From contig KL197725.1 in the NCBI GenBank assembly GCA_000697665.1, positions 167,895 to 225,657 on the forward strand: a stretch of 57,763 nucleotides of DNA. The letters are read 5' to 3'. A model generated the notes under the pieces. The model saw only the letters and a list, made by a program, of their open reading frames with translations. It ran no database searches and had not been told where the DNA came from. Source of the stretch: Jaapia argillacea MUCL 33604. Its lineage: Eukaryota > Basidiomycota > Agaricomycetes > Jaapiales > Jaapiaceae. This document shows positions 36,746-47,295 of this stretch, piece after piece. The translations under genes and the position numbers were made by a program. Positions within the stretch are counted from its first letter, which is position 1; the number at the start of each line of letters is the position of its first letter.

Positions 36746-37176
36746 ACTAGTAGAACGTGAGCCAATAGGTAGGGAGCAAGAAGATGCAAGGACAAGAGCA
36801 GGAAGGGGGCTTGTACTGGTTGTTTGGCAGGGGTTTTAATAACTAAGATGGCCCAGGTGTGAAACATGGATGACAACTTGGAGGAAAATGTTTACTGAAG
36901 TCAATGCAACTAGTCCCAACTCCCATTGAAGAAAAGACACCAATGCCAGTCTCCCCTCCCTCCACCAATCTGGAAAAATGTGAAGAAGTGAGACTGAGTC
37001 AGCTACTGATGCAGTCCTAACAGAGGAATTAACTCACAAGCCAAACAAAACTCTTGTTTTGCCTGGGTGAGATTTCAGTATGAGTAAATCAGATCTCCCA
37101 CAGAAAACTACAGACTCACCGCTAGGACAGACATTTCAAGGTGCATCCATTATATACCACCACCCCAGAACCAGGC

Positions 37177-37307
37177 CATCACTCTCTCAACTCACCGTAG
37201 TGAGAATACATCATCCCAGGCAAGCTAGTCCTGGTGAAGGGAGGAATGCAAGGCTAGTGTGACAACACCAGGTTTGGCTGAGGTGCGTTGTGGAGACACA
37301 GAGATGG
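37177..37307 (-). ncRNA. Structured module, subfamily B, array 38 copy 2
   Basis: Minus-strand copy ending, in its own 5' direction, at CCATCTCTGTGTCT. The 3' hairpin is a perfect CTCAC TACG GTGAG. The CATTCC/GGGATG pairing is kept. Confidence 0.6.
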
Positions 37308-37845
37308 CTGGAATCAAGGTTAAAGGAGAGCGATCCAGTGACAATTCAGAAGATTGTTCTTAGGGTGAACGAATCTCCTTAGAGTTTCACGGAATGTGTT
37401 TCAAACAGCGAAATATCTATTGTTCAAGGGATAGGACAATTCTCTGATCTTCCATTGAAGAGTTCTCAAATATTTTAGACAAATACGAGGGACGACAACA
37501 AACAAAGGGAGGATGACAAAGACTATAAAGCAGTAAAATCCCACTTTCCAGATTTCTGTCAAAGAAATCTGATACTTCACAGAACCTGATGCTGACAGAT
37601 GGACCTCAATGGCTGCAACGATATGCAGGCTTACAAGCTTAAGTTTTTCTGGCACAAAACAGACTTTCAAGTGAAGAGAATCTCTTAGAGAGGGATACTT
37701 TGGGGTGGGAATTCTTGTATTTCTTCTCTCTACTCAGCCTGCCTTATATAGGCTACAAAATGCTGACTAATCTACTGTATGTAAGCATAATAATCCTGAC
37801 AAAGCACCTATTTCTAGCCAATCAGAGTCTCAATTACTCATCCCA

Positions 37846-38048
37846 TTCTCACGCTTCACTTAATCATCCTATCAGAATGGCTGCTGAGTAAGGCAGTTCT
37901 CACGCTTCCAGATTCCAGCCAATCACAGTCCAGGCTGAATAATCCACTTCTCACGCCTCCAGATTTCAACCAATCATGATCCAGGCTGAGTAATCTGCTT
38001 CTCGTGCCCCTCTTTTCTATCCAATCACAGTCAGGCTGAGTCAGCCAC
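37846..38048 (+). repeat. 51-bp tandem repeat x4 with CCAAT boxes
   Basis: Four units (37846-37896, 37897-37947, 37948-37998, 37999-38048), each starting TTCTC(A/G)(C/T)GC. Units 2-4 carry CCAATCA(C/T), which is a CCAAT-factor type site, followed by CAGGCTGA. Confidence 0.85.
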
Positions 38049-38442
38049 TTACTGAACTCATCTGACAAATCATTTGAGTGACTTGTAGGCAGAATGAAGG
38101 GATGTAGCAATGTTTGATTGTCCACAAGAGGAAGAATGAGATAAATGGAACAGAGACAATGATAGCAATGACATTTGATTGCATGACAACTTGGCATAAT
38201 GTTGAAATATAGGATCGACCCAAAGTAGAGGAATTGACGATTTACAAGAATGGAGGGAGGAGAAAGCAAAATGATGGAAAATAACAAAAATACACAACAT
38301 TCAGACCGTGGACCAGTAGGTCGTCTGACACCGGGCCATCTAATTGAAGGTGTCAGCCAATATTGGATCAACCAATGTACTTACTTCTCATCATAAGACA
38401 ACACTCACACCCAACCCCCTCCACTCATGATCAACAATGCCC

Positions 38443-38574
38443 AATCACTCTCTCAACCACTGTGGTGAGAATACATCATCCCAGGCAAGCTAGTCCCGGT
38501 AAGGGAGGAATGCAAGGTTAGTGTTACACCACCAGGTTTGGCTGAGCTGCATCCGATATTGGACACAGAGATGG
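38443..38574 (-). ncRNA. Structured module, subfamily B, array 38 copy 1
   Basis: Minus-strand copy closely matching the module at 52683, including its TCCAATAT.GGATGCAG variant. The 3' hairpin pairs CTCA.CCAC with GTGG.TTGAG. Confidence 0.65.
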
Positions 38575-38644
38575 GAGGACCAGTGGAGAGGAGGTGGGAG
38601 TCAGAAGGAAGGGGAAGATGAGGATGAATGGGGATTCAACGAGG

Positions 38645-38735
38645 TTTATATATGGTTTTGCTAAGTGGTTAACATCTGAAAGTCGCTTGTTGATCGTGGC
38701 TAGCAAGGTTGGATGCAACGTGAATGGATCACGTG
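38645..38735 (-). promoter_or_regulatory. Promoter of module array 38 (subfamily B)
   Basis: Reading the minus strand: CACGTGA (38735-38729), CTTTCAGATGTTA (38682-38670, one base off the common box), TATATAAA (38652-38645), then the first module about 70 bp on. Collinear with 52526-52616. Confidence 0.6.
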
Positions 38736-38821
38736 GCTGGAAACCACTACAGTCATCCACTAGTCCTCTGTACACCGAAATCGATTTCGTGCTCCCATTC
38801 ATGGCCACATCACTCCACTGA

Positions 38822-39875
38822 AATTCTGAAGAGACAGAAAGTTCCCAACATGTATGAAGAATAATCTTACCAACTACACTGAAAAAATACTCAATACTGG
38901 CTGGTGTACAAGCAAAAAGGTGGTGTACAGAGGAGTGGTCCAGCAGATTTGAAAGTCCGCTAAAATGACCCCTTCAATTTCCCAACCACCTCGACATTTG
39001 TGGGGTAACTTCACTTATGAAAATATGTTCCTTAGATGCATATAAAGCATCTCAGAAAATTTTTTAGCAGAACAATTCAAGTAGAGCGTGCTACAAGGGA
39101 GATACAAAAGTGTACAGACAACACATGGTGTATGAAGGACCAGTGGATGACTGTAGCCACCAAGCTGACGCATGGACCATCTGCCAACACTCAACACATT
39201 TCACCCTGCACATCCCAACAGAAAATTGGATTTGCAGTGAGCTGCCCTGTGTATCCTGAGCCATCTGCCGCCGTTGATCCATTCCCAATCCTGAAGATTT
39301 TCCCCACAGCAATTCCCTACTACAGCTTCAATGCTTGTTCTACACCTGTTGTGAGGCCCTGCACGATGTGCTGCCACTGATTCCTCAAATCTTTCACCAA
39401 CATAAACCATGGTTCAATTGCTACCACAATGATGGCCAAGTACATGTGGTTTACTGGAGTCCTTGCCAACCTCGTGCCCTTCCCTGAGCTCATCCTCTTG
39501 GTTCAAAGGTCCACCAGGCAGTCCTTCCACATCAAACCATCATTGATGAACCTTGTGCACGGTTTCGCGGTTTACCAATGGCGAAATTTTTGGATTTGCC
39601 AGTGAGGGATGTAACTGTTTGAAAGAACCACATTAACTATCATTCACATTGGGTTGATGAAGGGCAAGCGTGGCTAAGAGAGATGCGAAGATGCCCTCGA
39701 GCAGTGTGGGGAACCCAATCCGCCTGCTAGCGGAATCGCGCCATTATACTGTTTCGACCGTAACTCCATCGAATCAAGTATACGACATCCCCTCTCTTCA
39801 GATCGAGTTGAACTCACCAGTTTCATACGGTTTCAGACCCAACATCCCATTCCCTCACTCCTGACAACCACACAG
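38822..39875. other. No supported gene up to the gap
   Basis: Only short frames on both strands; I cannot support a gene here. Confidence 0.4.
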
Positions 39876-40544
39876 NNNNNNNNNNNNNNNNNNNNNNNNN
39901 NNNNNNNNNNNNNNNNNNNNNNNNNNNNNNNNNNNNNNNNNNNNNNNNNNNNNNNNNNNNNNNNNNNNNNNNNNNNNNNNNNNNNNNNNNNNNNNNNNNN
40001 NNNNNNNNNNNNNNNNNNNNNNNNNNNNNNNNNNNNNNNNNNNNNNNNNNNNNNNNNNNNNNNNNNNNNNNNNNNNNNNNNNNNNNNNNNNNNNNNNNNN
40101 NNNNNNNNNNNNNNNNNNNNNNNNNNNNNNNNNNNNNNNNNNNNNNNNNNNNNNNNNNNNNNNNNNNNNNNNNNNNNNNNNNNNNNNNNNNNNNNNNNNN
40201 NNNNNNNNNNNNNNNNNNNNNNNNNNNNNNNNNNNNNNNNNNNNNNNNNNNNNNNNNNNNNNNNNNNNNNNNNNNNNNNNNNNNNNNNNNNNNNNNNNNN
40301 NNNNNNNNNNNNNNNNNNNNNNNNNNNNNNNNNNNNNNNNNNNNNNNNNNNNNNNNNNNNNNNNNNNNNNNNNNNNNNNNNNNNNNNNNNNNNNNNNNNN
40401 NNNNNNNNNNNNNNNNNNNNNNNNNNNNNNNNNNNNNNNNNNNNNNNNNNNNNNNNNNNNNNNNNNNNNNNNNNNNNNNNNNNNNNNNNNNNNNNNNNNN
40501 NNNNNNNNNNNNNNNNNNNNNNNNNNNNNNNNNNNNNNNNNNNN
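39876..40544. other. Assembly gap (669 N)
   Basis: Run of N, immediately followed by tandemly repeated sequence, which may be why assembly failed. Confidence 0.99.
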
Positions 40545-40840
40545 CCACGTTGCTCAGTATCGGGATTTCCGATGTTCTACGATTAGGACTGTATTCGACC
40601 CAACGATACGATTCCGATGCACCCGATGCAAACGTTCATAGGAGTCCGGAACATCGGAATTCGACTCAAGACTAGTTGTTCACCATCTCGCCTCCACGTC
40701 ATTCAGTATCGGGAATTCCGACGTTATCAAGTTAGGAACGTATTCGTCCCGACGATACAACTCCGATGCCCCCGATGCGAACGTTCCTAGGACTCCAAGA
40801 CACCCGATTCAACTCAGATCTCCTCCTTCACCACCTTGGA
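40545..40840 (+). repeat. 149-bp tandem repeat, at least two units
   Basis: Unit 1 starts CCACGTTGCTCAGTATCGGG at 40545 and unit 2 starts CCACGTCATTCAGTATCGGG at 40694. Both contain CCGATGC.CCCGATGC and CGTTC.TAGGA. The array abuts the gap and may continue into it. Confidence 0.85.
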
Positions 40841-41315
40841 CTTACAACCTTGCACGTCCCCGGAATCTCAACAATCTTATCAGGAAGTTCTTTATCTCGA
40901 TGATCCGAGTCCCCGATACACTGCCACAACACGTTCCGATGATCCGATACTCTGGGATTTACAAAACACTTACATCACTCTCCACACCATCGCTTATCGA
41001 CTTCTCCACCTCATGTCTGTGCTCTTGCGCTGAGTCCTCGATCAGGAAGATACTCGCTTTAGGTTTCCGAGATTAACTACTATAGATCCTGCTCATTCTG
41101 AGGCTTCTGTGCACTTCCCCTTTCGGTCCGATACACCTCCGATAGGACTTCACTCGCTTCCGAGGAATACTCAGTATGTTTTACCTCAGTTACTTGACTT
41201 CTGACTTGTCCCCCTCTTTCGTTGCGTACTCCTTCACTTTATTCACCCTCATGTTGTCCCGAATTCACCTTTCCCTTTATCCTTTCCTATTCCGTAGCTA
41301 CCTCATGTACTTAGG

Positions 41316-41322
41316 TATAAAA
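41316..41322 (+). promoter_or_regulatory. TATA box in an LTR-like or promoter region
   Basis: TATAAAA within CpG-rich, pyrimidine-rich sequence. Downstream (41340-42090) is a CT-rich leader with one long open frame (41600-42085) that I do not recognise. It may be part of an LTR retrotransposon reaching into the gap. Confidence 0.35.
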
Positions 41323-42089
41323 ACCTGTCTCTAGCTACTTTCCCGAAAACAATCTTTCGTGATCTCTCTCGTCCGGAGTGGCTCTTGGATGTTGTTCACC
41401 CTCGCGCTCTCAATCTAAGCTTGTCCTTGTGTCGCTCTCTAGTGTCCCCTCGGAATCTAACTGTCTCGGGTTTCGGACTTCTTTACCTTCGGGATTTCCG
41501 ATCTTTCTTACTTTCGACTTGTGTTGACGTTTCCTGACCTTCACGTTCTATCTCGACGCTTTCTTTTCGATTCATTCCGATCTTATTTCGTTCCGATTAG
41601 TGTTTTCCTTTCGTTCCTATCCCGACGTATTAGTTTCAGTCCGTTTCGATTTGATTTCTTCGTTTCCCTGTCGTTTTAGTTTGTTTTCGTCACACGTCTT
41701 ACAGTTAGTTTCGTCGTATCGTGTCCTTAGATTTCCGAGTAGTCCGACTCGATTCCCGACGTTCTGGACACCCGCGCAAGTACTCGCCGTAGCGCACCCT
41801 CCCCTCAGGATTACTCCTCCACTATCGCTGTGTCGAGTTGAGTTTCCTTTTGTGTTCCGATTACTGGACACATCAATTCCAGACCTTACAAAGTCTGTCC
41901 TACGCATTCCCGCATCCCGAAACACTGATCCCTCCCATTCTTCAATTTCCATTGAAGACGAACAACTACCTCTCACTCGGACCTCACGCACCCTGAGTAC
42001 CCCACAGCAGATCTGTCTATTCATGGGCCTTGGGATAGCTACATGGTCTGCTTTTTTCCACTCCAATTTTCCTTGCATCCTTTAGTAAT

Positions 42090-42436
42090 ACAAGGTTTAC
42101 AGCCTAAGCTCCCCTCCAGGAGCCTCTGAACCTATCTTGAGAGCATCCATGGCTCTCAATGTCTGTCAATTCTCCTTCTAGCCATCATTCATCACGATGT
42201 CGAACACTACACACCCTATCTGACCGTCGACGATGCTGACAGGATCGTGATAACAGACCCGAATCCTCATGGTCGAAGGAATCAGGAGACGTAACCTACT
42301 ATCAGAGAGTCTGCTTACCCTCAGAGGCCATGTAGAGAGACAAGCACTAGGCAGCTACTATCATGACGACGCACCCCCCCAAATCCCCATGGGTCAGTCA
42401 GTCTGTAAAGTACGTCAAATCAAGTCATCGAAATCA
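42090..42436 (+). repeat. Inverted duplication flank (partner of 51793-52140)
   Basis: Matches the reverse complement of 51793-52140, including GGAGCCTCTGAACC and GACAAGCACTAGG. On the 52-kb copy the frame includes VDDTDGIVNFVFSSKKSQW, so it derives from a coding exon. Confidence 0.75.
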
Positions 42437-42438
42437 TA

Positions 42439-43790
42439 CACCCCCAATTTAGAAAAAGGTTGAAAAAAGGTTTTCGGTCAGACCCTACCAAGACCTTGGG
42501 AAAATGTCCGAATCACTGAAATACAAAAATCAATCAAGCCTTCCCCAACCTTCAAGGTTGGGCAAAGGTTTCTGCTCATACTTGCATGACCTGGCATTCT
42601 GGATGCTCTTCCTCTGCTGTCGGCCCTATGCTCTTAGATATCAATTCCTATTGTATTTTCCAAATCTCGTCTTAATCACACAGAAGGAGGGTGAAACAAC
42701 ATCATTCAAGGGACATCTAATACATACAATTTTCGACTACAATGATCATAATAGAATGAAACAAGTGATACCTGATTACCATGGGTGAAGAGAATCCGAG
42801 AGATGAAAGACCAAGGGGAGTGATGATGGGGATGCGATATCAACAAGCTCAACATGAAATGGTGGTGTGGGAGTCTTGAGATCGGAGGCAGACGGACGAG
42901 AAGGGAGGGGTGCTTGGGCTCTGCAAAGAACGGGAAGTGCCGATTTCTCGCTCGACTCAATCAGGTGTGGTGAAGATGTTGCCGGATGGCACCATGGGAA
43001 CATTCGGGAGCCAAATTCCTTGAGGACATGGGGGGGGGAGGTTTCGGGTCAGGCCATACAAAGTAACACAGACAGAAACTTGAATAGATCTCTTCAGCCA
43101 GGAACCTCGGAAGAATCTCCTGGGAGAGAACGATAGCCTCTTGAATTATCACAGCCAGTGTTTGTCACCTTCCAGTTCAGACCTCGGGAGGGTTGAATTT
43201 CGAATGTCCTCGGACCAGGCAATACTGTCTTGTCCGTGAGGGCCAGAGGTAAATTCAAGGAGTGGGGGCTTGTGGTCCATTCTTCTGAGGTTATGCAGAA
43301 CAGGGAAACCACAACAGCAGGACGATGACGACGTTGAACGTTGGGGAGCGACGGCAAATTTTCAACATCGGGCGACGCGATTATTTGGCGTTCCAACTCC
43401 GACGGCAAACTCCGTTGCTCACCAAAACGCCTGAGATCGTGAAGTCCGTGCCTCTGCTTGGGCAGACAGTTTCGAGCACCTCTTATTGCCTTCAAATGAT
43501 GCAAGGGGGAAGGAATAAGACTAGATAAACTTCAGGACAAACCCCTTTCCAGAAATAATGGGCCGTAGTAGTAGACATTTAGATACCACCTCATGCATCC
43601 CCTCAAGCCGACTGCCAACCTTGGGCAGACCTTGAGCTAATCCTCCCTCGGCCTCTACCTTGCGGGAAATTCATCTTTTCGGCAAAAGATTTCCGTGACC
43701 TCACCCAAGGCTTTCAGGAACGTAACCTCCTAATATTGCCGTGACATTCCCGCTTCGGGGCCGCGGAAGTCCCAGGCCTGGTTGGGGGTG
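42439..43790. mobile_element. 1352-bp non-autonomous DNA element with TA target duplication
   Basis: Starts CACCCCCAA and ends TTGGGGGTG (9-bp terminal inverted repeats), flanked by TA on both sides (42437-42438, 43791-43792). The uninterrupted site survives in the inverted paralogue near 51783, where the flanks join around a single TA. TA duplication suggests a Tc1/mariner/pogo-like integration, though the ends are too short to assign a family. No transposase was recognised inside. Confidence 0.75.
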
Positions 43791-44250
43791 TATTGTCTCG
43801 GTATTGTCTCGAATCACGGAGCTGGTATGGAGAGGGTGATCTAACTACAATCAGACTGAGCCCGAGGAGTCGGACGTTGGACTAGCTTAACGAGTTGCAT
43901 AGGGTACATCATGTATGAACCAAGAGAGCGAAACAGTACCGAATTCAATAGTGGGACAAGTATCGCAACCAGCAACGCGAGTATCCCACAAAACATATCG
44001 TCACAATCTCATGGACCCCAATGATCAAGTACAAATCCTCCAACCTAACAAAGGTGACAATGACACGAGCAAAAGACATCGACATGAAAAGGCACAACAA
44101 CTACGATCCACAAATGACACCGAACCCGAACCTTCCCTCCCCCTAACCTGCAACCGCGTAAAGGAATGAGACTCCATAAGAAAATTTATTCTCACCTTCA
44201 TTTCGATGACGTACCCGTCCGACCACCCCTCCACGACCTCAGAAGCAACT

Positions 44251-44387
44251 CATCAATTTCTCAACCTGCCAAGTACGCCGGACCACATCGTTCCCTACAA
44301 ACGAGGCCCCGAGGGGTAGAATGTAGGGTCAGTGAATCACTTGACACCATGAGGGTAGTTGAGCTGCGCCGGGAGACACAGAAATGG
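44251..44387 (-). ncRNA. Structured module, subfamily A, array 44 copy 3
   Basis: Minus-strand copy. Stem GGCGC/GTGTC replaces GACGC/GCGTC while still pairing through G.U. The CCCTAC/GTAGGG stem and CCCCTCGGGG inner hairpin are intact. Confidence 0.65.
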
Positions 44388-44534
44388 GTGCGGTCCGAGA
44401 TCTCTCTGGTCCTGAGAAGGGAGCGAGGAGATTTTGTGAGTCTCCATAAGATGACCGACTCGAAATACAATCATCTGCTCACCTTCATATCAACGATGTG
44501 GACGCCCAGCCACCCCTCCCAATCTCGTCCAACC

Positions 44535-44672
44535 CATCACTTTCTCAACCTTCCATGTACGCCGGACCACATCTTTCCCTAAAAACGAGGCCCCGAGGGG
44601 TAGAGTGTAAGGTCAGTGAATCGCTTGACGCCATGAAGGTAGTCGAGCTGCGTCGTGGAGACACAGAGATGG
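44535..44672 (-). ncRNA. Structured module, subfamily A, array 44 copy 2
   Basis: Minus-strand copy. GACGC/GCGTC is kept; the outer stem is CCTTAC opposite TTAGGG, with one mismatch. Confidence 0.65.
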
Positions 44673-44818
44673 GTGCGATTCGAGGTTGGGTTGGTCATGG
44701 GAGAATCTGGATAAATGTGAGTCTCTGCCAGACAGCTGACATGAAACGAAATTGTGAGCTTACCTTCATATTAACCATATGTCTATCCGACAACCACTCA
44801 ACAACCTCGGATCCAACA

Positions 44819-44954
44819 CATCAGTTTCTCAACCTGCCAAGTACGCCGGATCACATCGTTCCCTACAAACGAGGCCCCGGAGGGTAGAGTGTAGGGTCAG
44901 TGAATCGCTTGACGCCCTGAGGGTAGTCGAGCTGCATCTGCGACGCAGAGATGG
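44819..44954 (-). ncRNA. Structured module, subfamily A, array 44 copy 1
   Basis: Minus-strand copy, first after the promoter. Stem GATGC/GCGTC pairs by G.U; the inner hairpin is CCCTCCGGGG. Confidence 0.65.
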
Positions 44955-45017
44955 AGGGATGTCGTGGTGAGAGAGCAGAGGAAGGGAGTGAAGAAACCAA
45001 CAGCGATTTGGCAAAGT

Positions 45018-45065
45018 CTTTATACCTGAGTAGTTAGCATGTGAAAGAGCAATAACATGTGAAAG
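45018..45065 (-). promoter_or_regulatory. Promoter of module array 44
   Basis: On the minus strand: CTTTCACATGTTA (45065-45053), CTTTCACATGCTA (45047-45035) and TATAAAG (45024-45018), about 65 bp before the first module. A coding gene starts on the opposite strand within a few hundred bp. Confidence 0.65.
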
Positions 45066-45149
45066 AGGAAGAGACGAACTTTACTTCTCGAGGATGTTGG
45101 TTCAAATCAACGACTTGGCTGACGCGACGCGTCTGGGTCACGGGATACT

Positions 45150-46553
45150 CTAAACCTTCAAGTTATTCCCCCTGCTCGTCCGAGTCCTTCCCAACCATCG
45201 CCGACATTTCATTGTTGTTTCATTGCCTACCTCAGAGCTTGACTGTCATTACTGCCTTGGCAGTTTTGATGTATCGGCTGCGTGGTCTCTTTGTAGAGTC
45301 TCCAGAGTTTGATCTGTGCAATCTTCAATCTCTCTGGATCCGTTTTCAATTGAAAAATAGCACCAAGTTGGCTGTGGGCTTGATGAAAGCTTGCCGCGAC
45401 TGTCTTTCGCTTTCAAGGTTGAATGGAGCTCAAGACGCGGTGGCAGGGATGAAAGTGTATGCGCGTTTCTGGGTCTGGTTCTATTTCAGGTACGGCTGAG
45501 GTCAGAGTTCAGTGTTCGTGGGCCATCATGTTGCTCTTCCAACCGATCCCTCAAGAATAGGTATGCACCCCATACTGCTTTTTCATCTTTAATCTAACCC
45601 GTTGGATTGTCAGCAATTGCATTGGCTTGGGCCAAACTTGCCTTGCGGCGGTGGGCTGGTCCTGCACATCGTCGCTGATCCCCGAAGTTTATCGTTTATC
45701 CCTGAGCCCTGGCGGGGCCTCGCGATTGCCTATTTTGATGTGAGCACGTTCATCGATATCCCTCAACGATCCTTTTTCAATCTCTGTTGACTCTCGAGTC
45801 GGGAACTGGCCGCCCGGCCTCCCGTTTGGGAGTTCAGGTCTCCGAATGCTTCCAATTTTGTTGAGACAGCTGGTCGAGATCCGACACCTCGAAGAACGGA
45901 TAAGCAATGGGATAGCATGTTGACCTCACAATGGGGTCATATGTTGCCTATGGTCTATCTCGGCGATGGCGCCGAAGCTTCGATACATTGCTGTAGTGTT
46001 ATCTGCTCACACCTTGACTGAAACTAACCCAAGATTCGAGTCTAGGGTCATCCACCCCTCGTCCAGTTGACGGCGAGGCTCCCACCTCAAATTCTTTGTC
46101 GAAATGTGTAGACGTTACCAACGCTTCCGTATGTCGCTATTCTGGCATCACTGACCCACTTATATCCTTATATCCCTTCAAAGTTCAACTCGAGGTTCTC
46201 GGAAGCACCAACGAAGGAACTCTGCTCCACTGCGTCCGGACGGGAAGCTTCAAACCCTGGCCTCCCCACTTCGTCTCCATCCGCATCGTCCTCCACTCAT
46301 TGATCAACTTATGCTGTTGTACCCGGTCCTTTCGCTGGGCCTTATTTCAGCGGCTCTACTGGCCGTACCCTTTACATTCGGGAGATTGTCGCTTCGGCTA
46401 AGAATAATCGTCATCTCGGAAGATCCAAAGATGGTTAATTGTGAAGTGGGAATGTACTCGTTGGCTTCACTGACGTCTGACGCTGACGACAACCGTTTAG
46501 ACCGAAAGGGTTCTCGCCGTCGGGTGTATTCAGCTAATTTTCAAGATGGTTGA
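45150..46553 (+). pseudogene. Unidentified gene, decayed paralogue of the gene at 54-55 kb
   Basis: Contains ESFPTIADISLLFHCLPQSL with a hydrophobic stretch after it, then NLQSLWIRFQLKNSTKLAVG and KACRDCLSLSRLNGAQDAV. Later exons read ARSSISLNDPFSISVDSRVG and LRQLVEIRHLEER. Compared with the paralogue it has TGA at 45741-45743 where that copy has TGG, TGA at 45921-45923 where that copy has CGA, and a local insertion near 45690-45725. The family is not recognised. It starts divergently from module array 44, as its paralogue does from array 55. Confidence 0.55.
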
Positions 46554-47295
46554 GCAGGATTGTTCCAAGTGTGCCGTCCTTCTCACCATGTATCTCCTTT
46601 AATGCTTTGTCTCCGTGGCCACAGCTTCGAGCTTTGAGCCAAGCTGAACACACATAATGTTGCTAGCGACTTCAATAGTATCAAGGTGTTTTACGCTTCC
46701 ATTCCGTGCTCCCAAGTCGACTGAATGTATCCTCGAGCAGTAATAGACTTACCGTCCGCTTCCATGCTCTCGGAAACAACACCCCGCCCACACGCAATCT
46801 CTTCCTCGTTCCGCGTTGATCTTGATGTATATATGTTGCCTGCGACCACTTTGCATTTGCGGTGACACCAACACTTGCCCTTCATTTAATCACGATCGTC
46901 GCGACTCAACTTCGGGATGGGTGTCTGTTTGATATAGGCATGTATACGACAGTGAAATCGGACTGCGGTAAGACGAGATTTGTGTATCTCCCACCGTATA
47001 CAACAAGTTGGAAAAAGTAGACGTGTCAAACGAGTTGTGCTCCATCAAAATCGGGTTCGGTGAAGTGGCTGGGCGATGGACTCGTGGAGATGCCAATGAA
47101 GTCTTCACGGCAGTATTCTAATGATACAACGACCGACCGAGTAATACAATGTCAAGTGGATAATACAAATCAAAGAATATGAGATCCATTGAGACCAGTA
47201 GGCAATCCAGAGACGAGAAAAAATGATAGGAATAGAATCATCCGTCCTAGCACAGATTATACTCTCCGCAATGCATCTAGGGCACACCATATGCG

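Noticed and set aside
41600-42085. 161-codon open frame as a gene
   Set aside because: Composition is Ser/Phe-rich from CT-rich DNA, the opposite strand is equally open, and nothing matches a known domain.
45100-45125. GGTTCAAATCA near array 44 as a Pol III B box
   Set aside because: No matching A box at tRNA-like spacing and it lies outside the modules; the arrays have TATA boxes instead.
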